From Bryobacterales bacterium (GTDB lineage: Bacteria > Acidobacteriota > Terriglobia > Bryobacterales > Bryobacteraceae), in contig JADLCT010000058.1 of NCBI GenBank assembly GCA_020847045.1, positions 62,001 through 126,000 of the forward strand: a stretch of DNA of 64,000 nucleotides, written 5' to 3'. The position numbers and the translations under genes were made by a program. The notes below the pieces were generated by a model. It searched no databases. It worked only from the letters and a program-made list of their open reading frames with translations, and was not told where the DNA came from. Shown piece after piece: positions 47,593 to 56,332 of the stretch; position 1 is the first letter of the stretch; the number at the start of each line of letters is the position of its first letter.

Positions 47593-50073
47593 ATGACGGA
47601 CGAACGATTTGACGAAGTACTGGAAGAGATGCGCGCCGAGCGCGCCCCTGCCGGGCAGGCCGCCGAGGCCAAGGCGAGGGCGTGGGGGCAGATTCTCCGG
47701 TCCACATCGCTGGCGTGCGCCGAATTCCGGCCGGAGTTCGGCGCGTATCGCGCTGGTGAGTTGACGGCGGCGCGCAAGACGTTGATGGAAGATCACCTGG
47801 GGCGTTGCGCGGAGTGCCGGCGGGTGTTTGAAGAGCCGGTGAGAGAGAGCCGCGTGGTGGCGATGACGCCAGGGGCGCGGAGGGGAGCTTCGCGGTGGAT
47901 GAGATACGCGGCCGCGGCCTGTGTGGCCGCCGCCGGGCTTTATGTGGGCCGGGACAGGATTGATTCGGCGCTGGCGCCGGAGGGGCCGCGGGCATGGGTG
48001 GCTTCGGTGTCGGGTGTTTTGCAGCGGGTGACTGGCGAGAGTGTGCGGGTGGGCGATGGGCTGAGGGAGGCCGAAATTGTGCGGACGGCGGCGGGATCGC
48101 GCGCCGTGCTGCGGCTGGCCGATGGGACGCGTGTGGAGTTGAACCAGCGGACCGAGCTTGTGCTGCGGGGCGCATGGAGCGGTTCCACAATTCAGCTTCA
48201 CCATGGGGATGTGATTGTGCAGGCGGCCAAGCAGAGGCGCGGCCATCTGCGTGTGGTGACGAGGGATTCGGTGGCTTCGGTGAAGGGCACGATCTTCGCG
48301 GTGTCGGCGGGGGCGGCTGGGTCGCTCGTGTCGGTGGTGGAAGGCGCGGTGGATGTGACGCAGCCGGGCAGGCGGGCGCAACTGACGGCGGGCCAGCAGG
48401 CGGCCTCGACGCAGGCGTTGAGCGGGGTTCCGGTGCAGGCCACGTTCGCATGGAGCCAGGAGGCGGAGAGGTACTTTGGCTTACTGGCCGAGTTTGCGGG
48501 GATTGAGAAGCAGCTTGCGGCGCTGCCGGGGCCGGGGTTGCGCACCGAGGCGCGGCTGCTGCGGTACCTGCCGCCGGACGCCGGTGTGTATTTTGCGATT
48601 CCCAATGCGGGGGGGACGCTGCGCGAGGCGATGCGGCTGATCGGGAACCGGGCGGAGGAGAACGAGGCGCTGGCGGAGTGGTGGAGGTCGGAGCAGGGGA
48701 GGAGGTTGCGCGCGGTGGTGGACCAATTACAAAGCGTAACGCCGCTGTTGGGGGATGAGGTGCTGATCACGCTGTCGCGGGCCGGGGCCGGGGGTGGGGG
48801 TGGAGGTGGGGGTGGGGACGATGCGGTGGCGCCACTGTTGCTGGCCGAGGTGCAGCCGGGCCGCGAAGGACGCCTGGGCGAGGCGCTGGACCGCCTGGGG
48901 CCGGAGTTTGCAGGGAAGCTGTCCTATCGCATCGAGAACGGGCTGCTGTTGATGGCGGAGACCGTGGAACGGTTGCGGCACTTTCGTTCGGTGCTGGGCG
49001 CGGGCGCCGGTTCGCCGTTCGCCGCCGAGATTGCCGGGCACTACCGGGAAGGCGCGGGATGGTTGTTGGGGATGGACGTTGCGGTGTTTGCGCGGGGCGC
49101 TGGAAAGCCTGAGGCGGGCGCGCTGGGGATGGAGAACCTGCGCTATGTGTTCTTTGAGCAGCGTGCGGAGAAGGGACAGGATGAGAACTCGGCCACGTTT
49201 TCGTTCGCGGGGCCGCGGCGGGGACTGGCCTCGTGGCTGGCGGCGCCGGGCGCGGAGGCGTCGGCGGAGTATGTGAGCTCGGGAGCGGTTGCGGCGCTGG
49301 CTCTTTCGGTGCGTGATCCGAGGCAGACGATCGAGGAGATATTCTCGTCGGTGACGGGAATTCCGGCCGATTTAGCGCGGTTCGAGGCCGAGACGGGCGT
49401 GAATGTGAGCACGGAGATCGCCGGGTCGCTGGGCGCCGATTTCACGCTGGCGATCGAGAGGCCGTCGCTGCCCATACCCGGGTGGATTGCGGCCATCGAG
49501 GTGGTGCATCCGGCGGTGCTCGATGGGGCGCTTGGCCGGATTGTGGATGCCTACAACGCGCGGCTTACGGGGGCGCCGGGCGCGCCGCGCATGATGCTGA
49601 AGCAGGAGGAGGTGAACGGGCGCAGGTGGACGGTGCTGGAGGCGGGGGCGGTTCCGGCGGCGCTGTATTGGACTTACGACCGGGGGTATCTGATCGCCTC
49701 GACGGACCGGGCGCTGGCGGCGCGCGCGATCTCGACGCGCGGCACGAGCGGATCGTTGACGCGTTCGCTGAAGTTCACGGAGCGTTATCCCAACACGGGC
49801 AGTCTGCATCATTCCGGCTTTCTGTGGCTGAACGCGAACGATGTGGTGGCTGATTTGAGCAGCCTGGCAGCGAACCCGCGTCTGAAGGCGCTGATGGAGA
49901 ACCGGGACCCGTTGTTGATTATTCTTGACGGAGAGAGGGAACGAATCCGGGCGGCGAGCCGTAGTCGATTTACGAGCCTCGTTCTGGACGCCCTGCTGAT
50001 GCAGGGCGCCGGGGAAGCGGGCCGGGGCGGCGAAGGGCGCGGTGTGACGAAGAAGCTGAAATCGAGGCTATGA
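47593..50073 (+). CDS. Large FecR-domain membrane protein with zinc-finger anti-sigma N-terminus
   Basis: 826 residues. Residues 35-80 hold an anti-sigma-type zinc-binding motif (C42 ... H68-x3-C72-x2-C75). One transmembrane helix at about 104-118 is followed by a FecR-like beta domain at about 130-265 (GESVRVGDGLREAEIVRTAAGSR, IQLHHGDVIVQA). Residues 300-820 form a large periplasmic part resembling DUF3352 (LRYLPPDAGVYFAIP, GDEVLITLS) with a nine-glycine run near 400. Sequence and place suggest a sigma regulator whose sensor domain has grown into a large extracytoplasmic protein. The stop overlaps the first ABC ATPase gene (ATGA). Confidence 0.85.
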   Translation: MTDERFDEVLEEMRAERAPAGQAAEAKARAWGQILRSTSLACAEFRPEFGAYRAGELTAARKTLMEDHLGRCAECRRVFEEPVRESRVVAMTPGARRGASRWMRYAAAACVAAAGLYVGRDRIDSALAPEGPRAWVASVSGVLQRVTGESVRVGDGLREAEIVRTAAGSRAVLRLADGTRVELNQRTELVLRGAWSGSTIQLHHGDVIVQAAKQRRGHLRVVTRDSVASVKGTIFAVSAGAAGSLVSVVEGAVDVTQPGRRAQLTAGQQAASTQALSGVPVQATFAWSQEAERYFGLLAEFAGIEKQLAALPGPGLRTEARLLRYLPPDAGVYFAIPNAGGTLREAMRLIGNRAEENEALAEWWRSEQGRRLRAVVDQLQSVTPLLGDEVLITLSRAGAGGGGGGGGGDDAVAPLLLAEVQPGREGRLGEALDRLGPEFAGKLSYRIENGLLLMAETVERLRHFRSVLGAGAGSPFAAEIAGHYREGAGWLLGMDVAVFARGAGKPEAGALGMENLRYVFFEQRAEKGQDENSATFSFAGPRRGLASWLAAPGAEASAEYVSSGAVAALALSVRDPRQTIEEIFSSVTGIPADLARFEAETGVNVSTEIAGSLGADFTLAIERPSLPIPGWIAAIEVVHPAVLDGALGRIVDAYNARLTGAPGAPRMMLKQEEVNGRRWTVLEAGAVPAALYWTYDRGYLIASTDRALAARAISTRGTSGSLTRSLKFTERYPNTGSLHHSGFLWLNANDVVADLSSLAANPRLKALMENRDPLLIILDGERERIRAASRSRFTSLVLDALLMQGAGEAGRGGEGRGVTKKLKSRL

Positions 50074-51053
50074 CCCCCGTTATTGAACTGAACAACCTGC
50101 GAGTGAAGCTTGGCCGGCGGGAGATCCTGAAAGGGGTTACCTGCCGGCTTGGCGCAGCAGGCTCCGGCAAGGCGATTGGATTGCTGGGGCCGAACGGCGC
50201 CGGGAAGTCGACGTTGATTCTGACGCTGCTGGGCTTTCACAGGCCGTCGGGCGGCGAGGCGCGGGTGTTGGGATTTGACTGCCACAAACAGCCGAGGCAG
50301 GTGAAGGCGCGCGTGGGCTACATGCCGGAGAACGAGGCGTTGATTGCCGGGATGAGCGCGGTGCGGATGCTGCGGATCATGGGCGAGTTGTCGGGGCTGC
50401 CGCCGCGCGTGGCGTTGGAGAAGGCGCATGAGGTGCTGTTTCACGTTGGTCTGGGGGAGGCGCGTTACCGTCCGCTGGGCACCTACTCACTGGGCATGAA
50501 ACAGATGGCGAAGCTGGCGCAGGCGATCATCCATGGCCCGGAGCTGGTGATTCTGGATGAGCCAACCAATGGTCTTGATCCGGCGGCGCGGGCGCGGATG
50601 TTGAAACTGGTGGCGGAGATGAAGAGCGAGCATGGCATGAACGTGGTTCTGTGCTCGCACCTGTTGCGCGATGTGGAGGAGGTGTGCGATGAGGTGGTGA
50701 TCCTCAAAGACGGGGCGATTGCACACCACGCCAACCTGGAAGAGGAGCGCCGCGCCAACCGGCGTTTTGTGGAGCTTGAGGTGGCGGGCGATGACGGTAA
50801 GCTGGCCGCGGCGCTGAGCGAGCATGGCGCGGAGGGCGTGAACGAAGGGGGCGGGCGGTGGCGGATTGTGCTGCCACCCGGGGTGGGGCTGGACGTGTTG
50901 TGGCGGATAGCCGCGCGGGAGGGCCTGGACGTGCGGCGGCTGACGCACCGGCGCGATTCGCTGGAGGAGATTTTCTTGAAAGCTGTGGGCCACATGCCTC
51001 GGACGGCGGGAGAGACGTTGCCGGAGGAGGTGGCGTCGAATGGCCGTTTATAG
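50070..51053 (+). CDS. ABC transporter ATP-binding protein 1
   Basis: 327 residues. Walker A GPNGAGKST (40-48), a Q-loop region around GYMPENEA, signature YSLGMKQ (a variant of LSGGQ seen in exporter/ABC-2 ATPases), Walker B LVILDEPTNGLDP, and a C-terminal extension with an additional regulatory domain (about 225-327). ABC-2 type transporters export polysaccharides, drugs or proteins. Starts inside the FecR stop (ATGA) and ends overlapping the next permease by 14 nt. Confidence 0.93.
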   Translation: MTPVIELNNLRVKLGRREILKGVTCRLGAAGSGKAIGLLGPNGAGKSTLILTLLGFHRPSGGEARVLGFDCHKQPRQVKARVGYMPENEALIAGMSAVRMLRIMGELSGLPPRVALEKAHEVLFHVGLGEARYRPLGTYSLGMKQMAKLAQAIIHGPELVILDEPTNGLDPAARARMLKLVAEMKSEHGMNVVLCSHLLRDVEEVCDEVVILKDGAIAHHANLEEERRANRRFVELEVAGDDGKLAAALSEHGAEGVNEGGGRWRIVLPPGVGLDVLWRIAAREGLDVRRLTHRRDSLEEIFLKAVGHMPRTAGETLPEEVASNGRL

Positions 51054-51900
51054 GCGCGGGTACCGGCGCTATCAAGGGCGGCTGACGGGAGAGTGGGAGC
51101 GTCTGATGGTGCTGCCGCGCTTTGCATGGGAGGGGCTGCTGCAGCAGCGGCTGATCGCCATACTTTTTGTGCTGGCGCTGTTTTGGCCGGTGGGGTGCGC
51201 GTTGTTCATTTATCTTTCGCATCACCTCGATCTGCTGCAGGGCTTTGGCGGAGCGGCGGGCAACTTCTTTCAGGTGAACGGGGAGTTTTTCTTCGTCTTC
51301 ATGAACGTGCAGTCGTTTGCCGCGATCATCCTGTCGGCGTTTGCCGGGCCGAGTTTGATTGCGCCGGACCTGGCCAACGGAGCGCTGCCGCTGTATTTCA
51401 GCCGTCCGCTGACGCGCACGACGTATGTGTTGTCGCGGATGCTGGTGCTGGTGGGCGTGCTGTCGCCGGTTACCTGGATACCGGGCCTGGTATTGTTCGC
51501 GATGCAGTCGGGGATGGCGGGATGGGGTTGGTTCGCGGAGAACTACCGGTTCGGGCTGGCGGTGGTGGGCGGGTTCTTTCTGTGGATACTGCTGGTGAGT
51601 TTGCTGGCGATGGCTTGTTCGGCGTATGTGAGATGGCGTGTGGTGGCCGGGGCGCTGGTGCTGGGGCTGTTCTTCATTCTGGGAGGGGCGGCGGAGCTGG
51701 CCAATGCGGTTCTGCGCGTGGACTGGGCCTCGGCGTTGAACCCGGCGCGTTCGATGGAGCAGGTGTGGCGCGCGATGTTGGGGCTGCGGCCGCTGCCTGG
51801 TCCGGACGCCTGGCAGTGCGCGGTCTGCCTTGGCGTGATGGTGGCGGTGCTGGCGGTGGTTCTGAGCCGCAAGCTGCGTCCGGTGGAGGTGGTGTCGTGA
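51040..51900 (+). CDS. ABC-2 type transporter permease 1
   Basis: 286 residues with about six hydrophobic segments (QRLIAILFVLALFWPVGCALF at the first). Motif SFAAIILSAFAGPSLIAPDLANGALPLYFSRPLTRTTYVL is characteristic of ABC-2 permeases. The ATG at 51040 has GGAGG about 12 nt upstream; an ATG at 51106 with GGGAG is an alternative. It pairs with ATPase 1 or with the following ATPase. Its stop overlaps the next GTG (GTGA). Confidence 0.9.
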   Translation: MAVYRRGYRRYQGRLTGEWERLMVLPRFAWEGLLQQRLIAILFVLALFWPVGCALFIYLSHHLDLLQGFGGAAGNFFQVNGEFFFVFMNVQSFAAIILSAFAGPSLIAPDLANGALPLYFSRPLTRTTYVLSRMLVLVGVLSPVTWIPGLVLFAMQSGMAGWGWFAENYRFGLAVVGGFFLWILLVSLLAMACSAYVRWRVVAGALVLGLFFILGGAAELANAVLRVDWASALNPARSMEQVWRAMLGLRPLPGPDAWQCAVCLGVMVAVLAVVLSRKLRPVEVVS

Positions 51901-52835
51901 GCGGGCCCGCGCCGGAGGTTGTATTTGACGATGTGTCGAAGTTCTATGGGGAGGTACTCGGCGTCAACCGGGTGACGCTGCGGATACCGCCTGGCATTAC
52001 GAGTCTGGTGGGCCCGAACGGTTCTGGCAAGACGACGCTGATGAACCTGATGGCGGGGCTGATCCATGCCGACCGGGGCGTGTTGACGGTGAGAGGGCTA
52101 TCGCCGCGGGCGCCGGAGCAACTGATGCGCGTGTTGGGCTACGCGACGCAGTACGATGCCGCGCCGCGCGGGGCGACGGGGATGGATTTTGTGACCACGG
52201 GATTGCTACTGGCCGGATTCCCGGCCGGTGAGGCTCGGGCGCGCGCCGGGCGGGCGCTGGAGCGTGTGCGGATGCAGGAGGCGGCCCCGCGCAAGGTGGC
52301 CTCCTATTCGAAGGGGATGCGGCAGCGTGTCCGGCTGGCGCAGGCCATTGCGCATGATCCCGAGGTGCTTGTGCTGGACGAGCCGTTGAATGGTCTGGAT
52401 CCGCTGGTGCGGGCGGAAACGATCGCGCTGTTCCGGGAGTTCGCGGCGATGGGGCGGCATGTGATTCTTTCGAGCCATGTGCTGCAGGAGGTGGACATCA
52501 TCTCCGACCAGGTGATTCTGATCGCCAACGGCATGATCATCGCGGAAGGCCAGATTCGCAGCGTGCGCGAGGAGATTCACGAGCATCCGAGCCAGTACAT
52601 GATTCGTTGCCGGGAGGCATCGCGGGTGGCGTCGCTGTTGTTTGAGATGGAGCACATCACGCAGGTGCAGATTCAGGACGACCGGCTGGGACTGCTGGTG
52701 ATGACGCGGAACCGGCGCGAGTTTTCGCGGGCGCTGACGCGGATTTCGCTGGCAGGCCACCTGGTGGAAAGCGTTGTGCCGGCCGATGAAAATATGGGCG
52801 CGCTGTACGAGTACCTGATTGGAGGCGAGCGATGA
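51897..52835 (+). CDS. ABC transporter ATP-binding protein 2
   Basis: 312 residues from the GTG at 51897, which overlaps the permease stop. Walker A GPNGSGKTT (39-47), Q-loop near GYATQYDA, signature YSKGMRQRV, Walker B VLVLDEPLNGLDP, H-loop VILSSHVLQE, and a C-terminal extension with two half-domains (QYMIRCREASRVASLLFE). Codon spacing in the operon shows translational coupling all along. The pairing of two distinct ATPases with two permeases suggests either two exporters or one hetero-complex. Confidence 0.93.
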   Translation: MSGPAPEVVFDDVSKFYGEVLGVNRVTLRIPPGITSLVGPNGSGKTTLMNLMAGLIHADRGVLTVRGLSPRAPEQLMRVLGYATQYDAAPRGATGMDFVTTGLLLAGFPAGEARARAGRALERVRMQEAAPRKVASYSKGMRQRVRLAQAIAHDPEVLVLDEPLNGLDPLVRAETIALFREFAAMGRHVILSSHVLQEVDIISDQVILIANGMIIAEGQIRSVREEIHEHPSQYMIRCREASRVASLLFEMEHITQVQIQDDRLGLLVMTRNRREFSRALTRISLAGHLVESVVPADENMGALYEYLIGGER

Positions 52836-53926
52836 GCGATGCCGCGCGGCTGCGCCAGGTGTGGATGATTGCGCGTCTCCAACTGATGCGCGTTTTCTTT
52901 TCCAAGCGCAGCTTCTGGGTATACCTGCTGGCGCTTTTTCCGGCGGTGATCTTCCTTGGGCATGGCGTGGAGGTGAAGTGGAAGCGGGAGCGTTGGGGGG
53001 CGCAGAAGACTTCGGAGGCGGCTTTGCAGAGTATCCGGCGCGGGGATAGCGATGAGGAGGTGCTGCGGAAGGCGGGGACGCCGGTTACCGACTTTCGTTC
53101 GGAATCCTTCCGGCGGCATCGCGCGCACATGGATGAAGGCGGGGGGAGCGAGCCCGAGCGGCGGTACATGATGTTTTTTGATGGTGCGAACCGCTGGGAT
53201 CTGCGATTTGAGAACGGGATTCTGCAGAACAAGCGATCGCGGCCGTTGAACGATTTCGATGATGACCGGCAGATCTATGCCGGCGTCTTCCAGTATTTTT
53301 ATCTGCGGCTGGCGATATTCTTTGGGTGTCTCGGCATCTTCATGAACCTGTTCCGGGGCGAGATGCTGGACAAGACGCTGCATTACTGGTTTCTGATTCC
53401 GGTGCGGCGCGAGGTGTTGCTGGCGGGCAAATATCTGGCCGGGCTGATGGCGTCGGTGCTGATTTTTGGAATGGGAGCGGTGCTGAGTTTTGTGCTGATG
53501 CTGTGGCCGCAGGATGCGGCGCAACTGAGCGCATTCTGGCAGGCGGAGGGGGCGGCGCATCTGTTCTGGTACGCGGCGGCGGCGGGGCTGGCGTGCGCCG
53601 GCTATGGCAGCGTCTTCCTGGCGTCGGGACTATTGCTGAGAAATCCGATTATTCCAGCGGTGGTTATTCTGGCGTGGGAGAGCATCAACGGCATTCTGCC
53701 CACGTTGCTGCAGAAATTGAGCGTACTCTACTATGTGCAGGCGTTGTGTCCGACGCCGCCGCCAGTGGACGCCAACGCGCCGCTGCTGGTGCGGCTGCTT
53801 TCGGCGCCGGCGGAGCCGCCGCCGGCCGCTGTTTCGGTGCTGGGCGTGGTGGCCGTGACGGCCGTGGTGTTGTGGCTCTCCGCTCGCGCGGTGCGCCGGC
53901 TGGAGATCAACTACGGAGTCGAGTAG
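52832..53926 (+). CDS. ABC-2 type transporter permease 2
   Basis: 364 residues. An N-terminal helix (RVFFSKRSFWVYLLALFPAVIFLG) precedes a soluble insertion of about 110 residues with LRKAGTPVTDFRSESFRRHR, then a block of helices: YFYLRLAIFFGCLGIFMNLFRGEMLDKTLHYWFLIPVRREVLLAGKYLAGL, the ABC-2 permease signature. The insertion should face outwards. The ATG overlaps the preceding stop. It is the last gene of the operon and converges on the prepilin peptidase with only a 3-nt gap and no terminator in between. Confidence 0.88.
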   Translation: MSDAARLRQVWMIARLQLMRVFFSKRSFWVYLLALFPAVIFLGHGVEVKWKRERWGAQKTSEAALQSIRRGDSDEEVLRKAGTPVTDFRSESFRRHRAHMDEGGGSEPERRYMMFFDGANRWDLRFENGILQNKRSRPLNDFDDDRQIYAGVFQYFYLRLAIFFGCLGIFMNLFRGEMLDKTLHYWFLIPVRREVLLAGKYLAGLMASVLIFGMGAVLSFVLMLWPQDAAQLSAFWQAEGAAHLFWYAAAAGLACAGYGSVFLASGLLLRNPIIPAVVILAWESINGILPTLLQKLSVLYYVQALCPTPPPVDANAPLLVRLLSAPAEPPPAAVSVLGVVAVTAVVLWLSARAVRRLEINYGVE

Positions 53927-53929
53927 GCG

Positions 53930-54745
53930 TCAGGGAGCGAAGCGCAGATACCAGCGGAGCAGGCCTTCGCCCTGGAAGGCGATCAGCACGGCGGCCATGG
54001 CGAGGAAACTGCCGAGGGGCAGTTCGTAGTTGCGGGCGGTGTGCTGGCGGAGCCAGATCCAAGCGAGTCCGAGCACGCTGCCCAGTACGCATCCCACGAG
54101 GATGGCGGCCATGGCGCCGGCCAGTCCGAGGAAGGCTCCGAGCATGGCCACCAGTTTGATGTCGCCGAAGCCGAGACCTTCGCGGCCGCGCACCTCGGAG
54201 TAGAGTTTGGCGATGAGCCAGAGGAGACCGGCGCCGAAGGCGGCTCCGAGGGCTGAGTCGAGCAGAGTGGCCAGAGGGGGCGATATCGACGGGGCGAGGA
54301 TGGACAGGAGCAAACCTTTACGGGGAATGGTGGCGCTGAGGGCCAGTCCGGCATACAGGCCACCAAGAGTGAACTCGTCCGGGAGTATGCGGGTTTCGAG
54401 GTCGGTGAAAAACATGGCCGCGCAGAGAGCGGAGAAGATCATGTACTTCAGCGCTTCGGCGGTAGGTCCCCAGGTGAGCACGGCGAGGGCGAAGAGAGCG
54501 GCGGTGAGCGCCTCCATGAGGGGATATCGCCAGTGGATGAGGGTGAAGCAGTGGCGGCAGCGGGCGCGGAGCAGCAGCCAGCTTACAACGGGGATGTTGT
54601 CATAGTGCGCGATGGGGTGGCGGCAGGAGGGGCAGCGGGAGCCGGGCCAGACGATGGATTCGTCGCGCGGCATCCGGTGGATGCAGACGTTGAGGAAACT
54701 TCCGATTAAGAGACCGAACAGGGCGGCCAGCGCTGCTTCCAGCAT
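53930..54745 (-). CDS. pilD: Prepilin peptidase (A24 family)
   Basis: 271 residues with eight transmembrane segments. N-terminal methylase-like domain with four cysteines (CPSC...CRHC, about 38-68), then the aspartate pair of the peptidase: DLETRILPD and GFGDIKLV. It cleaves the leader of type IV pilin or type II secretion pseudopilins and N-methylates the new end. No pilin gene is in the window. It may be a lone housekeeping copy. Upstream gap to the PEP-CTERM gene is 30 nt. Confidence 0.93.
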   Translation of the reverse strand: MLEAALAALFGLLIGSFLNVCIHRMPRDESIVWPGSRCPSCRHPIAHYDNIPVVSWLLLRARCRHCFTLIHWRYPLMEALTAALFALAVLTWGPTAEALKYMIFSALCAAMFFTDLETRILPDEFTLGGLYAGLALSATIPRKGLLLSILAPSISPPLATLLDSALGAAFGAGLLWLIAKLYSEVRGREGLGFGDIKLVAMLGAFLGLAGAMAAILVGCVLGSVLGLAWIWLRQHTARNYELPLGSFLAMAAVLIAFQGEGLLRWYLRFAP

Positions 54746-54775
54746 GAGTGCCTACCGCCCTATTTTCGCGCGAGA

Positions 54776-55354
54776 TTAACGTTTCCGGCGGCGGATGGCC
54801 CAGACGCCGGCCAGAGCCGGGGCGAGCATGAGGGCGAAGGTTCCGGGCTCGGGGGTTTGGGCGCCACCTTCGTCGGAGAGGGTGAAGAAGGAAGATTCAA
54901 CGCCATGCTCCCAACCGAGCGAACCCATGCCACCTGGCGTGGTGGGGGAGGAGATCTGGAACAGGACGGTGAAATCGGGGCCTGCGATGGGGGCGAAGAT
55001 GAAGGAATCGGTCACCGTGTATTGTTGACTGTCGTTCAAGCCGGGGATGGTGAAGCTGCCGACCGTCGTGCCATTCACGACCACGCTGTAGGTCTGGGAT
55101 TGGCCGATAGCGAGCTTATCGATGTAATCGAGGGAGAGGCTGATCTGATTAGCCAAGCCAAGCGGCGTACCTGTTACCGTTTGGCCGATATAGTCGCCGT
55201 TGACCCATTGGTATGTGGGTGAGCCGGAGCAGGCGCCAGGGAACAAGGTTTGTTGGCATTCGAAGCCGGAACCGCCGACCGCGACACCGATGGTGGCAGC
55301 GGGAGCGGTGGCGGACAGGGCCAAAGCCAGCGCGAACAAAGGAACAAGTCTCAT
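54776..55354 (-). CDS. PEP-CTERM sorting-domain protein
   Basis: 192 residues from the ATG at 55354 (GGAG about 11 nt upstream). Signal peptide LVPLFALALALSATAPAAT, a beta-rich middle, and the C-terminal sorting signal TPEPGTFALMLAPALAGVWAIRRRKR cut into PEP motif, hydrophobic helix and basic tail. Exosortase would remove the tail and anchor or release the protein, often into exopolysaccharide. No exosortase gene is present here, so it must be elsewhere. The AT-rich stretch 55375-55430 probably holds its promoter. Confidence 0.9.
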   Translation of the reverse strand: MRLVPLFALALALSATAPAATIGVAVGGSGFECQQTLFPGACSGSPTYQWVNGDYIGQTVTGTPLGLANQISLSLDYIDKLAIGQSQTYSVVVNGTTVGSFTIPGLNDSQQYTVTDSFIFAPIAGPDFTVLFQISSPTTPGGMGSLGWEHGVESSFFTLSDEGGAQTPEPGTFALMLAPALAGVWAIRRRKR

Positions 55355-55438
55355 TGCGTAGGATTCTCCATGAGTCTCTGAAATCAAGATGAAACAGCTT
55401 TTCAATAATATTACAAAACAAGTTGGACTCAGTATGTT

Positions 55439-56332
55439 TTAAGGTGTTTTCTGGGGGAGGAGGGAGGCGTACGCCTTAAGCGTGCCGGCGGCCATGCGCT
55501 CGATGGTGAAGCGGGATTCCCAGTTCCGGCGGGCAGCGGCGCGCATTTGAGCGAGAGAGGCGGAGTCGCGATGCAAGAGTGCGAGCATGGCTTCGGCGAC
55601 GGCTGAGGCGTCATTGGCCACCAGGGCGCCGGAGACGCCGTGTTCGACGATCTCCTGGAGGCCGCCGACGCGGGAGGCGAGAACGGGCACGCCGGCGGCG
55701 TGGGCCAGCAGAGCTGCGGAGCCGAGACCTTCCTCATAGCTGAGGTAGACGAGGAGACGCGCCGAGGAGAGGTCAGCGGGTAGGTCGCGGGAAAAGTGGA
55801 GGTCGATGCCGGCAAGCGCGGCCGCTTCGCGGGCGATGGCCGATCCTTTGCGGGGATCGTCCGTCGCCGGAGCGATGACGCGCTGGCCGGAAGCAAGGGG
55901 CAGGGGAGGCGAGGCGTCGTAGACGAGGTGAATTTTTGCTGCGGGGATGCCGGCGGCGCGGAGGCGCGCCTCGACAAATTTCGACACGGCGAGGAAGGCA
56001 TCGGCGCGGGCGTACTTCCAGCGTGAGAGCAGGCCGGTTTTGATCGGGAAGGCGACGCGGCGCGAAACGGTGAGGGGATGGAGGCGCCGCATGACGGCGC
56101 GAGTATGCGAGCGGGCGTCGTGCGCGTGGTAGATGTCCCACGCGCCACGGAGGGCGGTGCTGGTGACGGAGAACCCTTCGGCGGCGGCGAGTTGGCGCAG
56201 GGGTGCGTGCGGGGGTGCGCAGAGGGCCTGCTCGACGCCGAGGCTGCGGAGGGCACGCAGAAGGAAGAGGACCTGGTGCTGGCCGCCGCGCATTTCGCGC
56301 CCGGTATCCATGTGAAGGACGCGCACGGTCAA
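55439..56332 (-). CDS. Glycosyltransferase family 4 protein
   Basis: 297 residues. GT-B pattern: N-terminal MDTGREMRGGQHQVLFLLRAL, AFLAVSKFVEARL at the start of the second half, and the donor-binding block SYEEGLGSAALLAHAAGVPVLASRVGGLQEIVEHG with the E-x7-E motif. It transfers a sugar from a nucleotide donor during surface glycan or lipopolysaccharide assembly in the cytoplasm. It overlaps the upstream GT2 gene by 4 nt (ATGA), so the two are coupled. It is shorter than usual (350-400), lacking part of the N-terminal domain. Confidence 0.85.
   Translation of the reverse strand: MTVRVLHMDTGREMRGGQHQVLFLLRALRSLGVEQALCAPPHAPLRQLAAAEGFSVTSTALRGAWDIYHAHDARSHTRAVMRRLHPLTVSRRVAFPIKTGLLSRWKYARADAFLAVSKFVEARLRAAGIPAAKIHLVYDASPPLPLASGQRVIAPATDDPRKGSAIAREAAALAGIDLHFSRDLPADLSSARLLVYLSYEEGLGSAALLAHAAGVPVLASRVGGLQEIVEHGVSGALVANDASAVAEAMLALLHRDSASLAQMRAAARRNWESRFTIERMAAGTLKAYASLLPQKTP

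Noticed and set aside
46193..48451. 752-codon minus-strand frame
   Set aside because: It lies across the dehydratase, sigma factor and FecR genes on the other strand; composition is Pro/Ser/Arg shadow sequence.
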